NCBI GenBank assembly: GCA_003415625.1
Contig: PYIU01000005.1
Span: 3,043,001-3,107,000 of the forward strand
Source: Aquanectria penicillioides
Lineage: Eukaryota; Ascomycota; Sordariomycetes; Hypocreales; Nectriaceae
Direction of reading: 5' to 3'
Length of the DNA stretch: 64,000 nucleotides
The position numbers and the translations under genes were made by a program. Numbering within the stretch: position 1 is the first letter of the stretch; every line of letters begins with the position of its first letter. The notes below the pieces were generated by a model, which worked only from the letters and a program-made list of their open reading frames with translations, was not told the DNA's origin and did not search any database. Shown here one piece after another: positions 49,401 to 60,639 of this stretch.

Positions 49401-52400
49401 TTTGTGTTCGGTGGTTCAAATTACTTCGCATCGAAATTTACAAGGTCACAGACTCAGAAACAGCTCAACGATTCCAACAATACGCTCTATGGGCTGGTTT
49501 ACTATGCAAGCGCACTTTTGAACTTCATGCTCATCGTTCGATGAGCCTAGATGATGATGCATTGGAGGCCTTTATCCAAGGCAGTGTTATGGTGCAACAT
49601 AACCTGGTAGTGAAGCTCACCTCGCTCCCCAAAGTTCTTCGAAATGCGGTTATCAGGGATATGAGACTATCTCATACCCTCTGCGCAAAAATATCGGAAT
49701 CCATCGTATCTAAACCGGAGGTGTTTAGATCATCCTTGAAAGAGATGTGGCCTGAGGAAGAAGGACACGCGAGACGATTGTCACGCGTCACCCTTGAGGC
49801 TCCTGGTTGGATATCTTGTCGTGCAAATGCAGGAGAGGAAACAAACGAGCAAAATGTATTGTACAACTGCGTTGAAGGCGTGTTACTTGTTGATGGCCGA
49901 CCTATGGGAGTAAGTTCATTCCTGCTGTGCTGCTGCCTTTAACTTGGTTGCTCATGAGAACTAAAACGATGTGCTAATATTCTACGATCAGAAACTTCCC
50001 AGTGACCCTAAAAAATCATTGACATTAAACGAACTCTTTGGGGATCAAGTACTGTTGACATATCCCTCCGATCGTCCTGGGATGCAGTACTGTACGATAC
50101 CGGAAACAATAATCGTGATTGGGACTCGGCTAATTCTATCTAGCACTCTGTATAAAGCCAAGGGGGTATCAAGTACACGTGGGATCGGGTACCTTAGGAG
50201 AGATGGTTATTAAGGCATTTCGCCACTCGTATTCACTCCAGTTGATCCCTAGAGACACATTTCGAAATGGCGACGACTGGGACTTGCCAGGCCCTCTGCT
50301 GGAAGGATCTTTCCACTGGTTGTAAGTCTCAACCACGCAAGTTTCGATCGTTGATACGACGACCTGCTAATATAATAAATATAGAAATCTGCGCAACGGT
50401 GAATTGTTGATCACTAAGAGCCAGCGACCATGGCCCGATTACCCTTTCTATGGATATACCTTGGATTTGAACCGTCGGTTATGCACCCGGAAGCGAACAA
50501 ACCGAGGTCAACGAACAATTGACAGTGTGGTGAACCCATATAGCCCACTGTTCAATCGCGTTACTAGGATTCTAGACTCTTTCGAGTATGGTAGACACAT
50601 TATGGTCGTTCAACCTGGAGGCCGCCATCTCCAAGTTGAGCTACCCCGGCTTCACATCCTCTTCCATGTGAATCAAAACCACCTTCTTCAATCACCCCAA
50701 CTTCAATGCGAGATTGATCCTGACCAGGATGCTGGAACCTTGTATGGACTACGCAGCAAACTTGTTTGCAAGAGTATTAAGAATCCAATGCACAGGTCGA
50801 TCTTAGTTCCTCTGGGACCCTTGGCAATGGCAAAGTCGAACGGGTGTCACGTCGAGATCAGGATCGAACCCAGTGGTTCATATGGAAGATTTCATATCAA
50901 CAAGATATTGGGGAGGTTGGATTGTGCTGCTGAGCCCACTTTGATCTATACCAAGGCTTTGCTCCATGCATTGACTTCATTCCCCCTCCCAGATCCTCTC
51001 ACAAGTCGCACGGGTAGTGAGGAGTCAATCGCATGGCTTCAATCCGCAATATCTCAGCCATGGGCCCCTTTGACTCTAGCTCCACTAGTGATTCTCTCAA
51101 GGATTGCTCAGCTTACACCTCGCAGAGAATACTACCCCCGAGACCTTCGCGTTATGCGAACCGATCACTGGATCGACGAACTGCCTGCCACGATTCAAAA
51201 TTCAGCATACAGGCCTATTATCGACAATATCCTCCAAATATCCGCAGACCTTTCAGAATTTACGATGACAGAGCAGACAACTGTCGAACAAATTATGCTG
51301 CCTTCACCAGGCGAGATGCACTTGCACAACCGAGCGCTGCTACGACATCAAGCTTTCGCTAGAGATACTGGAGACTCAAGCTTCCGTCAAGTGCCTCAGG
51401 CTATGGCATACGAGTCCCGTGATCGTCCATCTACCACCAATGTACGACATCGTAACGTGCTGGAAATTATCCATTTCATCGACAAATGGCCCCAGACGTT
51501 GGATACATCAACGAACCTGGCTCAAGCTCTTGCGGCGGAGAACGTGGTCGGTGGATTTGGCACTGCTTTTGACAAGGTGGCCCTCAACGACAGGCTCAGA
51601 GTGGACATTGTACAGAACTGGGGCCCTCTTGTCAGTTTTGCGCAATCCGTTGAAAACCGGTATAGTCTTATGTTCTTGATGGGATCAATGGCCTTCAGAC
51701 TTGATTCAGATCTTCCATTACTTCGAACCTTGATCGCTTTTGCCATCTTCAAAGATCTCAGAGAACTAGCAACACCGGGATGGGAAGAGTTCCGGAATTT
51801 TCAGCCTGATCAAGTTCCTAAACTAGACTGGATGCTTGATTTGATCAAGCCGTTTGGAATTCCGGCTCCGGAAGATGACAGAGGCTTGCTTGATGAATTT
51901 GCGAGTGCAAAGCAGAGGAGAAAACTACAAGCTGAAAGATCTAAGCATGAGCGCAAGGTTGAAGAAGATTGCAAGATATTCGCAAATTTTCTGCTAGAAC
52001 AGTGGCCATGCATAGAGCCAAGTGTACGAGGATTGTCCCAAGCCACCCTGATCGATATTGGCCCGGCTTTGGAAGCGGTTCGTCCAGAATGGAGACGACT
52101 CTTCATAAACATGGACCTGACGAAGCACTTGCGAGCTGTACAGGAGATCTTGAACCAACGCAGGTCTAAAATCGGATATGAATTGCCTGCGCACATTTCC
52201 TCAGAGGACACATACCCACTGCGGCTTCGCGGAGGTGAAGCCTTTGACCTAGGGCGGCTGTTGATGAAGCCTCTTCAGCCACGATCGGACATAATGGAAA
52301 GACGTAAGTCTACCAAACCACCGCGATCATCTCACCAAGCCATGTTTTCCGCTTTGAGTCATAATCACTGGCTAGGAAGTGCGGGCATTCCTTCTCACGA

Positions 52401-55400
52401 GCAGCGGACACACAACTCGAATCAGAAAAAATATAACGCAAGACCTCTCCCAACAGAGTTGGATGTGCAACATTCTGTTCGCAAGTTGGAAGAAATATCT
52501 AAAACGCTAGAGCGTTCGAAGTCTGTTGTTAGACAGCGGTATGCAGCTGACTTCCAGAAGAGCCTATTGGCTTTTCGGTGTCTGAATCCATCCATGGACA
52601 TGGTCAAAGGACCCATGTACACTCGAATCAAATCTATTGACGATATCTCTGATAGAGTTGAAACAAGTTTTCAAATTATTTGTTCCTCTCTCGATGCGGC
52701 TAGAATTGCATATTCCTCCAGACAGATCGAATGGCTTAAGGCAGGTGGACTGTGGCCAGTCGTTACGAAAGGCACAGTTTTGAGCCGTTTGAGTTCTGTC
52801 TCAGGCCAACAGTCGTTTGGAAGCGGAATGCGAAAGGCTTTGATCGAGTTAGGAGTCAACATCACTTATCTTCAACGAGAAACCCGTCTCCATGACCTGG
52901 CTCTAAAGAAAGTTAGCGGCCGGTATCACGAGGAAGAAGCGAACCAAGGACATTCCAACTGGAAACCCGCCGAGCATCCTGACTGGCTCCTATTGGAGAT
53001 TGAATCTAACATGATGATCCGACCAGTTCAGATTGATGTTGCTTTAGCAACAATCTCTCCAGAGTCGGCGTCAAATTCGGTACTCCAGATGAATATGGGG
53101 CAAGGTAAGTTGCTTTTCGTTTTGCTCATGGCACATCATTTCAGGATTTCAGGATAGGGAGGGATCTGAATCATGTGAACGGGCTAACCAATCACTACAG
53201 GAAAAACATCGTGCATCATCCCCATGGCTGCAGCAGCCCTTGCTGACAGAACACGCCTGGTTCGCATTGTTGTTCCTAAGGCGCTACTTCAGCAGACTGC
53301 TCAATTGCTGCAATCCAGACTTGGTGGCATATTGGGGCGACAAATTCGGCATGTTCCATTTTCTCGGCGTACCCCCGCCGATGAGGGTAAAATTAAGCTA
53401 TACCATGCAATACATAGAGACATGATGAAGTCCGCGGGAGTCATGATCTGTCAGCCCGAGCACAACATGTCATTCATGCTAAGTGGTCGCCAGAGACTAT
53501 TAGACAACAACATTCCTCAGGCTGCTTTGATGATCAAGGAGCAAGACTGGCTCACTAGGGTCTCGAGGGATATCTTGGACGAGTCCGATTATACTTTGGC
53601 TGTTCGAACTCAACTCATTTATCCTTCAGGTTCTCAAATGACAGTGGACGGCCATCCTCACCGGTGGCTTGTTGCAGAGTCGGTGTTGAGACTTGTGGAT
53701 GGGCACATGTATGAACTTTCTCAGGGATTCCCCCACTCGATCAGTGTCATCAGACGCAGAGGAGGCGGGTTCCCACTTATCTTCTTCCTACGATCTGATG
53801 TCGAAGATGAGTTGATCAGACGAGTCACACGGGATATTTGCAGCGGTCTAAATGGAATTCTACCCGTGACTTCTCAAGCGATGCCACAGGCAGATCGGGT
53901 GGCAATTAAAGACTTTATTTCAGCCGCGAGACCGAGGGCCACGACCATCAGCCGGATTCAAAGGCTCTGTCCCGATAGCCCTGGAATTCGACAGACAGTT
54001 TACCTTCTACGTGGGCTTCTTGTCAACAGAATCCTAATGATGACGCTCAAGAAAAGGTGGAACGTGGAGTACGGCCTCCATCCGAACCGTGATCCGATTG
54101 CGGTACCCTTCCATGCAAAAGGAGTCCCAAGTGAACAGTCCGAATGGGGACACCCAGATGTGGCCATCCTTTTCACTTGCCTTGCTTTCTACTATGACGG
54201 CATCAATCTAGAGCGGCTCCGGCAATGCCTCGAGCATATTCTAGAATCCGATGATCCATCAACAGAGTACGACAAGTGGACAAAGAGTGCTAAGAACTAC
54301 CCCTCATCTCTCAGAGCGTGGAACTCGATCAACGTCGATGACGAAATCCAGTTAACTGAGATTTGGGGTGCTATTCGATACAATAGGGTGGCTATTGACT
54401 ATTTTTTAAATAATTTCGTTTTCCCGCGACACGCGAAGCAGTTCAAGGCCAAGCTACAGTCAAACGGGTGGGATATTCCATTATTCCCGCTTGGCAATGA
54501 AAGTCACAATTCCCCTAAGCCTTCCAACAAGGCTCTCACTACGGGATTCAGTGGCACAAACGACAACCGGACGATGTTGCCTTTGACCATTGAACAGCAT
54601 GATCTTTCGGGGCTGTTGCATACGAGCGCGGAGGTTTTGACCTATCTCCTTCACCCAAGGAACCGTCACTGTGTCTTGCCTCAAGAGATTAGGGGATTTA
54701 GGAAGACCGGAAGGGCCACTGAAGTCGATCTACTTCATGGTTTGAAAGAGAAAGGAATCAGGGTGCTTATTGACGCTGGCGCTCAAATCCTGGAAATGGA
54801 CAATTTTAATCTCGCTCAGGCGTGGTTAAGAATTGACGGAAATGCTCTCGCAGCTCTATACTTTGACGAAGGAAATAAGCCATGGGTGATTACTCGACAA
54901 GGGGGGAAGACACCACTTCTTGCCTCCCCATTCGCAGATGATCTACATCAGTGCCTAGTTTACCTTGATGAAGTATGTCAACTTCAGCCATTCTGTACTT
55001 TACCAACTCCATTGCTGACATTTTAGGCGCACACTCGCGGTACCGATCTCAGGCTTCCACCAAATGCGCGGGGAGCCTTGACTCTTCGACTTGGCCAGAC
55101 AAAGGACCATACAGTCCAAGGAAAGTTACATTAACTAAACTTTTTTTTTTCTTTTTTTTTTCAATTCAAATCTAATGACTGTACAGCCGCGATGCGTTTG
55201 AGACAGCTCGGTACTACGCAATCTATTATGTTCTTCATCCCTCCCGAAGTTCATCAGAGTATCGCAGATCTCCAAGGGAAAACTATGCATCAGGATATCG
55301 ACTCCGCAGACGTGTAAGTCAGTCCAGAATGTACCCAAGACCCCTACTAACTCTGAGTAGAATCGAGTGGCTTTTGGACAACACCTGTGAAAGTATAGAG

Positions 55401-56021
55401 CAGCTCCAACCGTTGTTCTATTCCCAGGGAATGGATTTCTGCCGACGGATGCAAGCTGCACTGAGCAATCCCGAATTCTTGACAGACAAGCCCCAGCGAG
55501 AAACATACGTTGCGACAATAGCGCAAGAAGAGCAGCAGACGCTACAACAATTGTACGATCCTAAGCCAAAGAATCGCGGCATGACACAACAGGATTCAAC
55601 AAACCCAAGTCTTCGAGGGTTCGCACAAGAGCTTAACACCAGACGAAGAGCGTTTCAAGATACTGGTCGTGCTGTTCATGGTTCAGCGCTTCAAGAAGTT
55701 GAGCAGGAGAGAGAAGTCGCCTTTGAAGTTGAGTCTGTGCGGCAGGTCAAGAAACCCCAGCAGTATGCGGCTTGTGCATTCCCAGGTTTACATCCCAACC
55801 TGGAGAGTTTTGCGCGAACAGGAAGGATGCCAGCAGATGCCCACTACTTCAAACATGTTTTTTCATCTCTGGCCAACACTGGTATTGGACGCAAGTTTCG
55901 AGTTTCTCGCAAAGTTACCGAGTCGAAGCTGTTCGTGACAGGCGAGTTTGAACGAACGATCAAGCCGAGGGTTGACAATGCAATGGACAATTTTTTGGCA
56001 AGTGTTTCTTTAACTTTGAGA

Positions 56022-56059
<38 letters not shown>

Positions 56060-56895
56060 TTGATTGCTAATTGTTTTTATTGTAGCGACCTGTTAACTGG
56101 GTTCTTTGGAGTGCCGTTGCCGACACGGCCATTGTCGTCATCCCTGAAGAGGCAGAGGAGCTGATTCCAAAGCTGCGAGATACAAAACTTGGGTACACGA
56201 CACAGCTTCTTTCTTACTCGGCGCCGATTACACGAAAAATGCTCCACTTCAACGACTTGAACTATTACAGCATTCCTCCACTCCCGCATGATTGGAAGGC
56301 GCCCACTTGGTTGCGGGTAGAGCTTGGCATTTTCGCCGGTCGCCTCTATTTCGAATGGGATGAATATGACCATATATGTAAGCTCCTAGGGATTCAAGAA
56401 GGTGTCATGGATGATGAGGATGTCGGCACTGCCATGAGCGTGGATGGAGCAGCCGACGACGAGGTTGTGGAAGATCACCAACAGCGAAATGGTACCACAT
56501 CCAAGGTTGAGGACAACAAGTTGGCAAGTAAGCCACTCACCTTCATCCAAGAATGGCTTGCGGTTCGACGCCGCGGTCAAGATTTTGCGCACAGCCCTAT
56601 GGGCTTTCTCAGCCAAGGCAAGGCTCTGGGAGCCGAACACCTTTTCTTCAGCCAGGGCGAGGCAGAGACTCAAGATCAAGGGCCGATGGAGGTCATTTTC
56701 GCACCCGTTACGCACAAAGAGGGCAGCGACAGCGGTCCCTACAATGGGGACGAGGACTATCACGGGGTCGACGACATGGGAGCCAACGGGGCGGCAGACA
56801 GTGATGCGGGCGACGACCACATTGTGTACGACGAGTCTGAATACGTCAGCAGCGGCAATCATTCGAGATCTGGAACTGGTTCGGAGAGAGAGTGA
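46410..56895 (+). CDS. Giant DUF6606/DUF3638/DUF3645 protein with GxGKT loop
   Basis: Eleven exons: 46410-46774, 46824-48669, 48720-49909, 49992-50091, 50144-50321, 50385-53104, 53201-54972, 55027-55120, 55187-55313, 55361-55997 and 56086-56895; about 3,279 residues. The N-terminus (EALYNHLVLPPQLPHRQD) resembles DUF6606. Near residue 2130 the DUF3638 hallmark MNMGQGKTSCIIPM resembles a nucleotide-binding loop and is split by intron 6. DUF3645-like sequence follows (WGHPDVAILFTCLAFYYDG), then DEAHTRGTDLRLP and QAAMRLRQLGTTQ. The C-terminal 150 residues are acidic. The family is often auto-labelled ubiquitinyl hydrolase; function is uncertain and I see no proven protease triad. Oddities: a one-base shift near 48456-48457 (stop at 48460 if literal), a GA donor at 55121, and a GC donor at 55998. 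Exon 5 joins and phases were checked by frame and family-like sequence. Confidence 0.85.
56025..56059. repeat. (GA)n microsatellite inside intron 10 of the giant gene
   Basis: A GA repeat of about 35 bases with one interruption lies between the GC donor at 55998 and the acceptor at 56085. It is intronic in the proposed model. Confidence 0.85.
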
Positions 56896-57412
56896 AGGAC
56901 ATGCCGGGGATCACATTTGAGGGAAGCTGCTGAGAGGATATGTGAGAACTAATAAATTGCAAATAGTTGGTGCTGGACCCGGCAAAGGCTGTTGGTTCTA
57001 AGCGACGCAGACACATGTCGCCACAAAAATGGAAATACAATTGTAGATTGGAATGGGGTTTGCTCTTGGCATCATTCACTCATTCTGTTATAGAAATTAC
57101 GTATATTTTCCTCTAACCACATGCCAACAGGGGATTTAATCCATGAAAGTCGGCATTTAGGTATTCCGTCAGCGGATATGTCGCGAGTATATATGGCCTA
57201 TTTGCATTAGTACCTGTAGTAAGGTGCCTTACACTTTTGCTAGTGGTACAGTGGGTTTTACGCGTGAAAGGATATGATGGCAAGCTCAGTTGGCTATAGT
57301 TAAAGTCGCGCGTCAAGCCACAGCAGCCCCCAAATAACGGGTTGTGCAAAGTCGCGTGGTGCTATGCGCAATGTTAGCAGGCTGAATGACAAGGCTGATT
57401 TATCCTTCTTCA

Positions 57413-57450
<38 letters not shown>

Positions 57451-57561
57451 TTTTCTTTTTTTTTTCTCCTTCTCTTTTCGCTTCAGCTGTTCGCTTTTGC
57501 CTGCCAAGCCTCCATTAGGCAGCGTCCAACAGTGCACATAGATTGATGTTTATTAGTTGCC
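56896..57561. other. Intergenic between giant gene and DUF6601 gene
   Basis: AT-richer spacer with a (CT)n microsatellite at 57416-57450 shortly before the DUF6601 start. No coding or RNA feature is recognised. Confidence 0.6.
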
Positions 57562-59083
57562 ATGGTGCCCGAGGACCCAGCAAGTTCGAAATCCAGAGTT
57601 GAGTATCGAGCTTGGGTCATGGAAAAGAGCGAGCTGCAAGACCAGGTGAGCAAGCGGCGGTTACCACCTGCCCCCGATCCCCACGTGTCCATTGACAATG
57701 GATTCGGCATCTACATCTACATCTACATCTACATCTGCATCTACATCTGCAATCTACATCTACATCTCACATCTCACATCTACATCTTACATCTCACATC
57801 TACATCTACATCTGCATCTTACATCTCACATCTTACATCTCACATCTACATCTTACATCTACATCTTACATCTCACATCTACATCTTACATCTACATCTT
57901 ACATGTACAATGCTACAATGCCAAAATCGCAAAATCATAGAACGCTACAATATTCATGCCTCAAAATCTAATCCTACCTTGGCCCACAGGAACTGCCACT
58001 GCAGCTGCCGCCATTCGAGGACTGCCTCGTAGCAGCTCCCAATCATGACGCCAGCGACCATGCGGATCACGTCCTCCTCTCTGCGTCCTATCTCACTGCA
58101 ACCGACGACTTGGCTGCGCCTCATTTCGACGACTGGGGCACGTCCATCGATCACGAACTCGACCGAGAGCTCGATCTCCAACGACTAACGAAAGTGCGCC
58201 GCTGGTGGTGGCTCGTTGGCCGGCCATGCCCACCGCGACCACTCCACAAGCAAATCTCGCTCGGCCGCAATCCCGTCATTGACGAAAACATGGACATGCA
58301 CCTCGTCTGGACCACCGGCCGCATCTTCGTCAAGCCGCTCCCGCGACATCTGCTGTGTTACAGGTTTTGGTGGCACGCGCTCTCCTGTCGTTCGTCCTTC
58401 TCGTGTGCATGCAACAATGCCCCGCCAAACCGACCAGCCCGACTCCACCTACTGCCGGGACTACCACAGCTCACGACGCCCAACATGAATCTCTACCGCA
58501 GGCCGCCGTGTGTAAGCGCCAGCTCAATCGCAAGCGCGCCCTCGGTTTCTTGTTGTCTTACATCGCTCTCATCCGCAACGAGAGCGACTTCATCATAGCC
58601 CAAGAAAAACATCTTTTACCCAAAGAGGTCACCTGGCCTGCCTGGAGCCGCATGGCCCGAGAAGTCCTCACCATCCAGGACATATATCACCACATCCATG
58701 CGCGCTTCGTCTACGGCGAGTTGCGCCTCAGCCGCCTCAACAAAATCTACGGCTTGTCGTGGCCACCCAGTCTCCGCGGCTATGTCTTGGAGTGGCAGCG
58801 CTACGATGATTTTTGGCGCCAAAACTTTGCCTTGCTCACGTCCTCCATCGCCTACGTCGTCATTGTCCTCACGGCAATGCAGGTCGGTCTATCCACGAAC
58901 AGGCTACAAGATAGTGATGCCTTTCAGTCGGTCTCGTATGGCTTCACGGTCTTTTCCATCCTTGGCCCTCTCATATTTGCTGGACTCATGTTCATCCAGT
59001 TCTGTTACATGTTTGTTGACAACTGGATCTCGACCAAGACGTATGCAAGAAAGCGCATGGATACGATTCACATTGTGGTATAA
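57562..59083 (+). CDS. DUF6601-family fungal membrane protein, with repeat-filled intron and apparent frameshift
   Basis: Exon 1 57562-57645 (28 codons) and exon 2 57990-59083; about 392 residues after frame correction. The family is fungal and uncharacterised. Matching sequence includes LVGRPCPPRPLHKQISLGR, DMHLVWTTGRIFVKPLPRHL, ALGFLLSYIALIRNESDF, YGELRLSRLNKIY and LTAMQVGLSTNRLQD. Two C-terminal hydrophobic segments (SSIAYVVIVLTAMQVG and VFSILGPLIFAGLMFIQF) suggest two membrane spans. The 344-nt intron (CAG|GTGAGC to CCACAG) contains the CATCTA/CATCTTA repeat array. The N-terminal and C-terminal halves are in frames that differ by one base; the shift is best placed in the C4 run at 58420-58423, within a poorly conserved linker, so its exact site is uncertain and a second small intron cannot be fully excluded. 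Confidence 0.8.
57709..57905. repeat. CATCTA/CATCTTA tandem array in an intron
   Basis: About 195 bases of mixed six- and seven-base units (catcta, catctta, catctca, catctg) in one orientation. It begins as near-perfect catcta copies and becomes a higher-order mix of catctta and catctca units. It sits wholly inside the proposed DUF6601 intron. Confidence 0.92.
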
Positions 59084-60600
59084 TAAAAAGGAATGAGGGA
59101 GATGAGAGCAAAATTCAATTTATTTTATATTTTTATTTTATAAAATTTTTTTTTTTTCAACTATCTTAGCAAATACTCTGGGCATGTCGATCCGCATCTG
59201 CTGGCGCATCTCTTCTCCAGCGCCAGCATGTTGACAAGCTTTCCTCACAGACAACAGCCTCCATCGGACATTGACACGAGGAATGTGCCCATCGTCAGTG
59301 ACTTACCGTGTCATCTATTACTTTGCAAACAGCGTAACGCTTCCTTTGCCCAATTTTGGGGCAGTCTAGCTGGAGCTGGCGCTAGGGAGCTTTCTACGAA
59401 GTAGTTAGCAAACACACATCTTGCATTTCAAAATTGGCAGAGTTGCAGAGCACTCTCACCGTTGGATTAGAACTTGCCGTGTTTTGTTAATTAACCCACG
59501 GGTAATCTTAGAGTCTGTGATTAGATTACCGCCAGATTAACGAAGCATTCGGCGGTCTTGATAAATACCTTAGTTATTGAGGAAACGAACTATGATGTTA
59601 TCTCTCTCTTCGGTCAGTCTCGATGGACTCTTATCAAATTCGCATGAGGGTTGATCTGCTTAAGAGATGTTCGGGCAGGTGCCTCAAGGTTTGTGTGTAC
59701 TGGCGGTTTGAATTTCTGAACTCATTGATGTTGCCCGTGATTGAGATGAGAGAGAAACCACCATCTAGGGGCCTTGCAGTGATCGAGGTCTTCATTTCGG
59801 ATACCACCATCAATTAGATGAATCATTGGTTCCTATTTGAGGGGCCATCACTTGACGGCGACGCCTGACCGAGGCGATATTGTGAGTAACAATAAACCAT
59901 CGGTTTGAGGGTTGTTTCTTGTAGCGCTTTTCAGAGTATTTCAAGGAATGGCGCTCATTGCAAAAGCAAGCTGTAATTCTTAGGGCCGCTGGGGTGTGGT
60001 GTGATCGTGACTTTGCGGAAAGATTAACAAGGCCTGGCTGCGGGCTTGTCGGGTTTGACCCTGGCTCTCCAATGTGCTGTAATAAACTTTTGCCACTTCT
60101 TTCGGCCCGTTACGTCGGTGTCTTCAAGAAGGAAATTGGGCTAGCACAAGAAGAGAAGAAGAAGAAGAAAACGAACAGCTTGGTCTTAAGGATTCTTGAA
60201 GCAAACAATCCGATGAAACGATTAATGATTGGATCATATTTGACGAGCGTTGGTGAGATTGGCTCCAGTTGAATTGCATCCTCTTATCTGACCATCAAGC
60301 GTCATGTAGGCTCACTAATCCTCAGAGCCAAGTGAACTCGTGGATCATGACGTATGGAGGACTTTGCCATATGGCTAAACGACTGAGCTGCAACACCTGC
60401 AAGTGGAAGGGTAAAATAAAATAGATCTCGAGCACCCGTTCGGGAAAGTCGCAGCGTCACTCATCATTTTGATGATGTGGAGTGCGGGACCAAAACCCCC
60501 TGATGCTCATGGCGATAGGGCGGCTCAGCTCTCTGTTCTTAGCACCAACACTGACTTATATCAAACCCAATATGCTGCTCATCACCGTCCTTCTTCTTGC
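59084..60600. other. Intergenic / possibly decayed upstream half of the hydrolase pseudogene
   Basis: AT-rich directly after the DUF6601 stop (T run at 59147-59157). At 60030-60060 one frame reads GLVGFDPGSP, weakly reminiscent of the strand before the oxyanion region in tripeptidyl-aminopeptidase-like alpha/beta hydrolases (VGFDPRG). This could be the eroded 5' half of the pseudogene, but the similarity is too short to define a feature boundary. Otherwise nothing is recognised. Confidence 0.4.
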
Positions 60601-60639
60601 AACAACCGCTTTCGCACCGTGTCTGATGATGACCCGTCC

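Noticed and set aside
50150..50170. Another one-base indel (extra G) in the giant gene at the G5 run 50162-50166
   Set aside because: A 52-nt intron (50092-50143, GTACGA donor, gctaat branch, TCTAG acceptor) restores the family-like sequence MQYSLCIKPRGYQVHVG without any base change, so an intron is preferred.
57709..57905. CRISPR-like array appearance of regularly spaced CATCT units
   Set aside because: Units are 6-7 bases with no unique spacers. It is a simple tandem repeat in a eukaryotic intron.
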